Source: Pseudomonadota bacterium
GTDB lineage: Bacteria; Pseudomonadota; Gammaproteobacteria; Burkholderiales; Burkholderiaceae_C
Assembly: GCA_020161145.1 (NCBI GenBank)
Contig: JAIUPQ010000004.1
Span: forward strand, 186,001 to 250,000
Length of the DNA: 64,000 bases
Direction of reading: 5' to 3'
The first letter of the stretch is position 1. The number at the start of each line of letters is the position of its first letter. The notes beneath the pieces are model-generated. The model was given only the letters and a program-made list of their open reading frames with translations. It made no database searches and was not told the DNA's origin. Position numbers and translations under genes: made by a program. Shown piece after piece: positions 59,104 through 64,000 of this stretch.

Positions 59104-59777
59104 CAGGATGTCTCCTTGTGGTTCGGTAGTGAGGCCCCCAGGGCTGGGCTAGACCCAGCCCGCCCCCCGTGGGGGGCAAGAGAACTTGGGGCGGCCCGGC
59201 GTTCTCTTGAGAGGAATTCTAGAAGTCGGTCGCGGGCTGCCGGCCACTCGGCGGCGGTGAGGCTGTACATCACCGTGTCGCGCACGCTGCCGTCGCGGCG
59301 CAGCGCGTGGTGGCGCAGCACGCCGTCCTTGTGGGCACCCAGGCGCTCGATGGCGCGCTGGCTGGCCAGGTTCAGCACGTCGGTGCGCCAGCCCACGAGC
59401 TGGGCGCCCAGGGTGTCAAACGCATGCTGCATCAGCAGCAGCTTGCAGGTGGTGTTGACGGCGCTGCGCTGCACGCGCCGGGCATACCAGGTCCAGCCGA
59501 TCTCCAGCCGGGCGATGGCGGGCACGATGTCGTGGTAGCTGGTGCTGCCCAGCACCGCGCCGCTGGTGGCGTCCAGCACCGCAAAGGCCAGCCGGTTGGG
59601 TGTGGCCAGGGCTTGCGCGATGTAGGCGGCCTCGTCGCCCGGCGCGGGCACGCTGGTCACGTGCAGGCGCCACAGCGCGCCGTCGGCGGCGGCCGCCGCA
59701 AGGCCTGCCGCGTGGTCAGGCGCCAGCGGCACGAGGCGCACGGGGCCCCGCGCCAGGGTGGTGGGCACCACGTTCAT
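59103..59777 (-). CDS. GNAT acetyltransferase, RimJ/RimL type
   Basis: 224 aa. VRLVPLAPDHAAGLAAAAADGALWRL, GSTSYHDIVPAIARLEIGWTWYA, KLLLMQHAFDTLGAQLVGWRTDVLNLASQRAIERLG and DTVMYSLTAAEW are typical of RimJ/RimL-like N-acetyltransferases. The last 35 or so residues (RRAAPSSLAPHGGRAGSSPALGASLPNHKETS, in part) are encoded by a string of strong hairpins and look like read-through of an inserted or intergenic repeat. ATG 59777 overlaps the moxR stop. Confidence 0.85.
   Translation of the reverse strand: MNVVPTTLARGPVRLVPLAPDHAAGLAAAAADGALWRLHVTSVPAPGDEAAYIAQALATPNRLAFAVLDATSGAVLGSTSYHDIVPAIARLEIGWTWYARRVQRSAVNTTCKLLLMQHAFDTLGAQLVGWRTDVLNLASQRAIERLGAHKDGVLRHHALRRDGSVRDTVMYSLTAAEWPAARDRLLEFLSRERRAAPSSLAPHGGRAGSSPALGASLPNHKETS
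59141..59208. repeat. Three consecutive hairpins at the 3' end of the GNAT frame
   Basis: GGGCTGGG-N5-CCCAGCCC (59141-59161), GCCCCCC-GT-GGGGGGC (59162-59177) and AAGAGAAC-N15-GTTCTCTT (59178-59208) follow each other directly, all with perfect arms. They look like an intergenic repeat element that the GNAT frame runs through. They may slow or partly end transcription between moxR/GNAT and the M13 gene. Confidence 0.7.
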
Positions 59778-60616
59778 CGGTGGTTGCGCTGCATCATCAG
59801 CAGGCGCTCGAACAGGTGCACGTCCTGCTCGTTCTTCAGCAGCGCGCCCACCAGCGGCGGCACCTCGCGCAGCGGCTGGCCGGCACCCAGGTGTTCGGGG
59901 CCGATGCGCTCGGCCAGCAGCAGCCGGATCCAGTCGATCAGCTCGGAGGTGGAGGGTTTTTTCTTCAGCCCGGGCAGGGCGCGCACATCGAAAAAGCGCT
60001 GCAGGGCGGCGCCCAGCAGGTCGCTGGCCAGGCCCGGAAAGTGCACGTCCACGATGCGCTGCATGGTGTCGGCGTCCGGGAAGGCGATGTAGTGGAAAAA
60101 GCAGCGACGCAAAAAGGCGTCGGGCAGGTCTTTCTCGTTGTTGGAGGTGATGAACACCAGCGGCCGGTGGCGGGCGCGGATGGTCTGGCGCGTCTCGTAG
60201 CAGTGGAACTCCATGCGGTCGAGTTCGCGCAGCAAGTCGTTGGGGAATTCGATGTCGGCCTTGTCGATCTCGTCGATCAGCAAGGCCACCGGCTGCTCGG
60301 CCTCGAAGGCCTGCCAGAGCACGCCTTTGACGATGTAGTTGGCGATGTCGTGCACGCGCGCATCGCCCAGCTGGCTGTCGCGCAGGCGGCTGACGGCGTC
60401 GTATTCATACAGGCCTTGCTGGGCCTTGGTGGTGCTCTTGATGTGCCACTCCAGCAGTGGCAGGCCCATGGCGCGAGCCGCTTGTTCGGCCAGCATGGTC
60501 TTGCCGGTGCCGGGCTCGCCCTTGACCAGCAGCGGGCGCTGCAGGGTGGCGGCGGCGTTGACGGCCAGCATCAACTCGGGGGTGGCGACATAGCCGTCGC
60601 TGCCGGTGAATTTCAT
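59774..60616 (-). CDS. MoxR-family AAA+ ATPase
   Basis: 280 aa. Walker A GEPGTGKT at residues 33-40, Walker B VALLIDEIDKAD at about 112, sensor ITSNNEKDLPDAFLRRC with the arginine finger. It belongs to the MoxR group that acts as a chaperone-like ATPase together with VWA proteins; a CoxE-like VWA protein is encoded downstream in the same run. It heads the minus-strand block that ends with tamB and is divergent from the cytochrome gene 78 bases away. Confidence 0.9.
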   Translation of the reverse strand: MKFTGSDGYVATPELMLAVNAAATLQRPLLVKGEPGTGKTMLAEQAARAMGLPLLEWHIKSTTKAQQGLYEYDAVSRLRDSQLGDARVHDIANYIVKGVLWQAFEAEQPVALLIDEIDKADIEFPNDLLRELDRMEFHCYETRQTIRARHRPLVFITSNNEKDLPDAFLRRCFFHYIAFPDADTMQRIVDVHFPGLASDLLGAALQRFFDVRALPGLKKKPSTSELIDWIRLLLAERIGPEHLGAGQPLREVPPLVGALLKNEQDVHLFERLLMMQRNHR

Positions 60617-60641
60617 GACGAATGGGCTTGAAGAGAAGTCG

Positions 60642-60668
60642 TTTTCAGTATAGGCGCCACCCTATAAT
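60642..60668 (+). promoter_or_regulatory. Promoter of the cytochrome c gene
   Basis: A perfect TATAAT at 60663-60668 lies in the divergent intergenic region, with TTTTCA (60642-60647) as a poor -35 at 15-bp spacing. AAGGAG at 60680 precedes the ATG at 60695. Confidence 0.55.
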
Positions 60669-60694
60669 CGCGCCCCGCAAAGGAGACAAACCCG

Positions 60695-61345
60695 ATGAAG
60701 AAGACGAGCTGGATCGTGGGCTTGGCATTGGCCGGCACTCTGGGCGCAGCCACCGCAGCCGACATCAAGGGCGATGCCCAGGCTGGCGCACAGAAAAACG
60801 CCATGTGCATCGGCTGCCACGGCATCCCGGGCTATCACGCCAGCTTTCCGCGGGTCTACAAGGTGCCGATGATTTCGGGCCAGAAGGCCGACTACATCGC
60901 CGCCGCGCTCACCGCCTACCGCAAGGGCGACCGCCGCCATCCCAGCATGCGGGGCATTGCCGGCTCGCTGAGCGACCAGGACATCGCCGATCTGGCCGCC
61001 TACTACAGCCAGCATGGCCACAGCGACACCGCCGCCGCGCCGCCTGATGCCGCGCTGCCCTCCGCGCTGCAGGACAAGCTCGCCATCTGCGTGACCTGCC
61101 ACGGCGCCAACTTCTCCACCCCCACCACGCCGGGGGCGCCGCGGCTGGCCGGCCAGCACGCCGACTACCTGGCCGTGGCCATGCGCAACTACCAGGCCCC
61201 TGGGGCCATGGTGGGCAACAACAATGCCATCATGGCGCCCATGGTCAAAGATCTGCAACCGGCCGACATCCGGGCCATTGCCGACTACCTGGGCGGTCTG
61301 CCTGGGGAGTTGCACACCATTCCGGAGTCGCGCTTGCGTCGCTGA
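60695..61345 (+). CDS. Di-haem cytochrome c4-like protein
   Basis: 216 aa. A signal peptide (KKTSWIVGLALAGTLGAATAA) exports it to the periplasm. Two haem motifs, CIGCH and CVTCH, and Met ligands in the VPMISGQKADYI and IMAPMVKDL regions give the two-domain layout of cytochrome c4. Such proteins pass electrons to terminal oxidases. The second domain's APRLAGQHADYL is the typical c4 stretch. Confidence 0.9.
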   Translation: MKKTSWIVGLALAGTLGAATAADIKGDAQAGAQKNAMCIGCHGIPGYHASFPRVYKVPMISGQKADYIAAALTAYRKGDRRHPSMRGIAGSLSDQDIADLAAYYSQHGHSDTAAAPPDAALPSALQDKLAICVTCHGANFSTPTTPGAPRLAGQHADYLAVAMRNYQAPGAMVGNNNAIMAPMVKDLQPADIRAIADYLGGLPGELHTIPESRLRR

Positions 61346-61421
61346 CCCGTCCGGGGGCTAAAGCTGAAGGCCCCAATGGCCGAAGGCAGTGTGTCGCTCT
61401 GGCCTTGGTGCCGACCCTGCC

Positions 61422-63059
61422 ATGCCCTTTTTTCCTTCGTCCAGTCTGCAAACCCGTTTGCTGACCGCCATGGCTGCGGTGGTGGGCGTGTTTGCGCTGG
61501 TGGCGGGCACGCTGCTGTTCATGGCGACCTACCAGCAGGCGCTGGACGAGAGCCACGACGTGCTCGTCGGACTGGGCGCCTCGGTGGAGCGCACGGCCGC
61601 CATAGGCGCCTACGCCGGTGACACCTTGCTGGTGCAGGAGGTGGCGGACGGCCTGGTGCGCAATCCGCTGGTGGCCCAGGTCAGGGCCGACGCCGGCAAG
61701 CTCAAGGTGCGGGCCGGCACCGCGCTCGCCGACGAAGGGCGGGCCATCGTCGTGCCGCTCGATAACCCCTTCGATGCCAGCGAACGCCTGGGCCAGCTCG
61801 TGCTGCTGCCCGACGCGGTGGCGCTGCGCTCCGCCGCCATGCGGCGCGCCGCGACCCTCAGTGCGCTGCTGGTGGCTCAAGGGCTGGTCATGGGCTTGTT
61901 GCTGCACGTGCTGGTGCGGCGCATGGTCACCGGGCCACTGAGCCGGCTGGCCCAGTGCATGCGCGCCATCAGCCCGGGCACGTCGGCGCGCATCGAGGTC
62001 TTTCACCACCATCAGGACGATGAGATTGGCGTGCTGCGAACCTGCGGCAACCAATTGCTCGACGACGCGCAGGCGGCGCTGGTCGGCGAGCGCGAGTTGC
62101 GGGCCGAGGTCGAACAGATGGGGGCGCAGTACCGCCGCATCTTCGACGCCAGCAGCGCCGGCATCTTCGTGCTGGACGGGCAGGGCCGGCTCATCGACTG
62201 CAATCCCACCGTGGGTCGGCTGCTGAGCCGCTCCGGGATCAAGCCCGACAAGGGCGTCGATTTCTTCTCGCTGTGCTTCAAAGACGTGGCGGCGGCGCAG
62301 CAGCTGACGCGGCACTCGCGCGAGCGCCGGCGCGCCATGGCCGGCGATCTGGCGCTGCGCGGCGACGACGGCAACCCGACCTGGGTGCATTGCCTGCTGA
62401 CCACCACCGAGCGGCTGTACGAGGACGGCGTGCGCAGCCAGACGTTGATCGAGGGGGTGATGTACGACGTCACCGCGCGGCTCCACGCCGAGGCCGCCGT
62501 GCGCCACCGCGCCGACCACGACGCCCTGACCGGCCTGCTCAACCGCGCTGCGCTGGCGCACCGGGTCGAGGGCACCTGCCTGGCCCATCTGGCCGTGCTC
62601 TACCTGGACCTGGACGGCTTCAAGCAGGTCAACGACACCTGGGGCCATACCGCAGGCGACGAGACGCTGCGCATCTGTGCCCAGCGCATCCAGCAGGTGG
62701 TGCGGCGCGACACCGACTGGATCGCCCGCATCGGCGGCGACGAGTTCCTGGTCGTCATGCCGGGCGTGCAGCCCGCCAGCCCCGTGTTGGCCGCCACCGC
62801 GCGCGCGCTGGTGCAGGCGCTGGCCGAGCCGCTGACCCTGCCCGACCTGACCGACACGCCCAGCGTGGCCGTCAGCATCGGCGTGGCCTGCATGCCCATG
62901 CACGGCCACACGTGGGACGAGGTTGTCGAGGCGGCCGACCAGGCCATGTATGCCGTCAAGCAACACGGCAAGAACGGGGTCTGCATGGCCTGGCCTGGCA
63001 TCGATCTGGCGCAGCAGCCGACACTCGCCCCCCTCACTGTTTTGACTGCATTGATCTGA
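61422..63059 (+). CDS. Membrane diguanylate cyclase (HAMP-PAS-GGDEF)
   Basis: 545 aa. Two transmembrane segments (about 13-35 and 143-165) enclose a periplasmic sensor of the CHASE8-like type, then a HAMP-like linker, a PAS domain ([25 protein letters not shown], about 237-350) and a GGDEF domain. The active site GGDEF at 438-442 is intact and an RxxD inhibitory site (RDTD, 429-432) lies five residues ahead, so it should make c-di-GMP with product feedback. ATG 61422 is chosen by domain layout; the ribosome binding site is weak. It lies five bases before the HD-GYP gene. Confidence 0.9.
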   Translation: MPFFPSSSLQTRLLTAMAAVVGVFALVAGTLLFMATYQQALDESHDVLVGLGASVERTAAIGAYAGDTLLVQEVADGLVRNPLVAQVRADAGKLKVRAGTALADEGRAIVVPLDNPFDASERLGQLVLLPDAVALRSAAMRRAATLSALLVAQGLVMGLLLHVLVRRMVTGPLSRLAQCMRAISPGTSARIEVFHHHQDDEIGVLRTCGNQLLDDAQAALVGERELRAEVEQMGAQYRRIFDASSAGIFVLDGQGRLIDCNPTVGRLLSRSGIKPDKGVDFFSLCFKDVAAAQQLTRHSRERRRAMAGDLALRGDDGNPTWVHCLLTTTERLYEDGVRSQTLIEGVMYDVTARLHAEAAVRHRADHDALTGLLNRAALAHRVEGTCLAHLAVLYLDLDGFKQVNDTWGHTAGDETLRICAQRIQQVVRRDTDWIARIGGDEFLVVMPGVQPASPVLAATARALVQALAEPLTLPDLTDTPSVAVSIGVACMPMHGHTWDEVVEAADQAMYAVKQHGKNGVCMAWPGIDLAQQPTLAPLTVLTALI

Positions 63060-63064
63060 GCGCC

Positions 63065-64000
63065 ATGTTGAAGCGAATTCCTCTGCAAGACGTGCGCCTG
63101 GGCATGTACCTTCACTCGTTGGAGGGCGCATGGCTCAACCACCCGTTCTGGCGCACCCGGTTCCTGATCGACGACCCCGAGGTGCTGACCAAGCTGCATG
63201 CCGCCAACGTGGAGGGCGTGTGGATCGACGTGAGCAAGGGCAAGGACGTGGCCGACCCGGCCGGTGGCCTGCCCAAGGCCGCGCCGCCGACGGTGCCTGC
63301 CGGGCCGCAGGCGGCGCCGGTGCAGGCGCCGGCTGCGCCCGCCGACACCTGCACGCTGCAAGATGAGCTGGCGCGCGCCAAGGTGCTGTTCGAGCACAGC
63401 CGGGGCCAGATGGAGTCGATGTTCAACGAGGCGCGCCTGGGCCGCGTCGTCTCCAACGAAGCCTGTCAGCAACTGGTGGGCGACATCACCGACTCGGTGT
63501 TCCGCCAATCGCAGGCGCTGCTCAGCCTGGCGCGCATCAAGACCGCCGACGACTACACCTACATGCACTCGGTGGCGGTGTGCGCGCTGATGGTGGCGCT
63601 GGGGCGCGAGCTGGGGCTGGACAGGGCCGACTGCGAGGCCGCCGGCAACGCCGGCCTGTTCCACGACCTGGGCAAGGCGCAGATGCCGCTGGCGGTCCTG
63701 AACAAGCCCGGCAAGCTCACCGACGCCGAGTTCGCCATCATCAAGACCCACCCCCAGGCCGGCTACGACCTGATGGTGCAAACGGAGGGCGCACCGCCGC
63801 GCACGCTGGACGTGGTGCTGCACCACCACGAGAAGTTCGACGGCTCGGGCTACCCGCACGGCCTGGCCGGCGAGGCCATCAGCCCGTTTGCGCGCATGGG
63901 CGCGATCTGCGACGTCTATGACGCCATCACCTCCAACCGCTGCTACAAGCCGGGCTGGGACCCGGCCGAATCCATCGCCCGCATGGCCAGTTGGCAAGGC
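63065..64000 (+). CDS. HD-GYP domain c-di-GMP phosphodiesterase (3' end outside window)
   Basis: The first 312 codons are visible. A DUF3391 N-terminal domain ([33 protein letters not shown]) is followed by an alanine/proline-rich linker (about 70-94) and an HD-GYP domain: HDLGK with His200-Asp201, [12 protein letters not shown] with GYP at 262-264, and [17 protein letters not shown]. Metal and GYP residues are intact, so it should degrade c-di-GMP. It follows the diguanylate cyclase gene directly, giving an opposed synthesis/degradation pair. Confidence 0.92.
   Translation, partial: MLKRIPLQDVRLGMYLHSLEGAWLNHPFWRTRFLIDDPEVLTKLHAANVEGVWIDVSKGKDVADPAGGLPKAAPPTVPAGPQAAPVQAPAAPADTCTLQDELARAKVLFEHSRGQMESMFNEARLGRVVSNEACQQLVGDITDSVFRQSQALLSLARIKTADDYTYMHSVAVCALMVALGRELGLDRADCEAAGNAGLFHDLGKAQMPLAVLNKPGKLTDAEFAIIKTHPQAGYDLMVQTEGAPPRTLDVVLHHHEKFDGSGYPHGLAGEAISPFARMGAICDVYDAITSNRCYKPGWDPAESIARMASWQG

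Noticed and set aside
1-64000. CRISPR arrays, tRNA and rRNA genes
   Set aside because: No regularly spaced direct repeats, tRNA T-loop/anticodon patterns or rRNA sequence were noticed anywhere; a covariance search would be decisive.

Overview
The window is G+C-rich bacterial chromosome from a member of the Burkholderiales, most like Comamonadaceae (Acidovorax, Comamonas, Ottowia and relatives). This rests on gene order and protein sequences: gmk-rpoZ-spoT; yicC divergent from a kinase/phosphatase pair followed by rph-rdgB-hemW; a modABCE operon; and tamA-tamB. No rRNA, tRNA or CRISPR array was seen. Coding density is high, most neighbouring genes overlap by 1-4 bases, and large antisense open frames are composition shadows.

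Region by region. 1-8.4 kb is core: the end of homoserine dehydrogenase, a glycerate kinase, a ZIP metal transporter, a frameshifted acetyltransferase, two beta-oxidation genes (3-hydroxyacyl-CoA dehydrogenase, enoyl-CoA hydratase), spoT, rpoZ and gmk. Between gmk and yicC, normally neighbours, lie about 15.7 kb of accessory DNA. First come remnants of a schlafen/AlbA-type ATP-binding regulator and a DUF3883 gene (8.4-10.3 kb). Then comes a catabolic island (10.5-24.0 kb) bracketed by a 114-bp direct repeat of the 3' end of yicC. The island has a seven-gene minus-strand operon (enoyl-CoA hydratase, acyl-CoA ligase, amidase, MFS transporter, aldehyde dehydrogenase, FAD oxidoreductase, truncated cupin). 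Divergent to it are a TonB-dependent receptor, a CocE/NonD-type hydrolase and a TetR regulator. A near-consensus sigma70 promoter with two matching dyads sits in the divergent intergenic region. The set reads as uptake, hydrolysis and CoA-dependent breakdown of an unknown ester or amide compound.

24-33 kb is core again: yicC, a Ser/Thr kinase and PP2C phosphatase, rph, rdgB, hemW, an ACT-domain regulator, paaG and an M3 peptidase. 33-39.4 kb is a patchwork: small genes (SnoaL-like, DUF488, DUF2945, LysE, two lipoproteins of lower G+C, an amidohydrolase, a GNAT acetyltransferase), two IS3 remnants, and two integron attC-like sites flanking the GNAT gene. No integron integrase is present, so this looks like a cassette cluster lacking its integrase.

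39.7-47.9 kb carries a RhlE-type helicase, two secreted V8-like serine proteases (both 330 aa) that share a conserved upstream element and bracket two small membrane-protein genes, and modA-modB-modC-modE with a clear ModE box. 47.9-60.6 kb is one tightly packed minus-strand block: moxR, GNAT, M13 peptidase, S9 peptidase, VWA protein, tamA, tamB. 60.7-64 kb carries a di-haem cytochrome c4-type protein, a diguanylate cyclase and the start of an HD-GYP protein.
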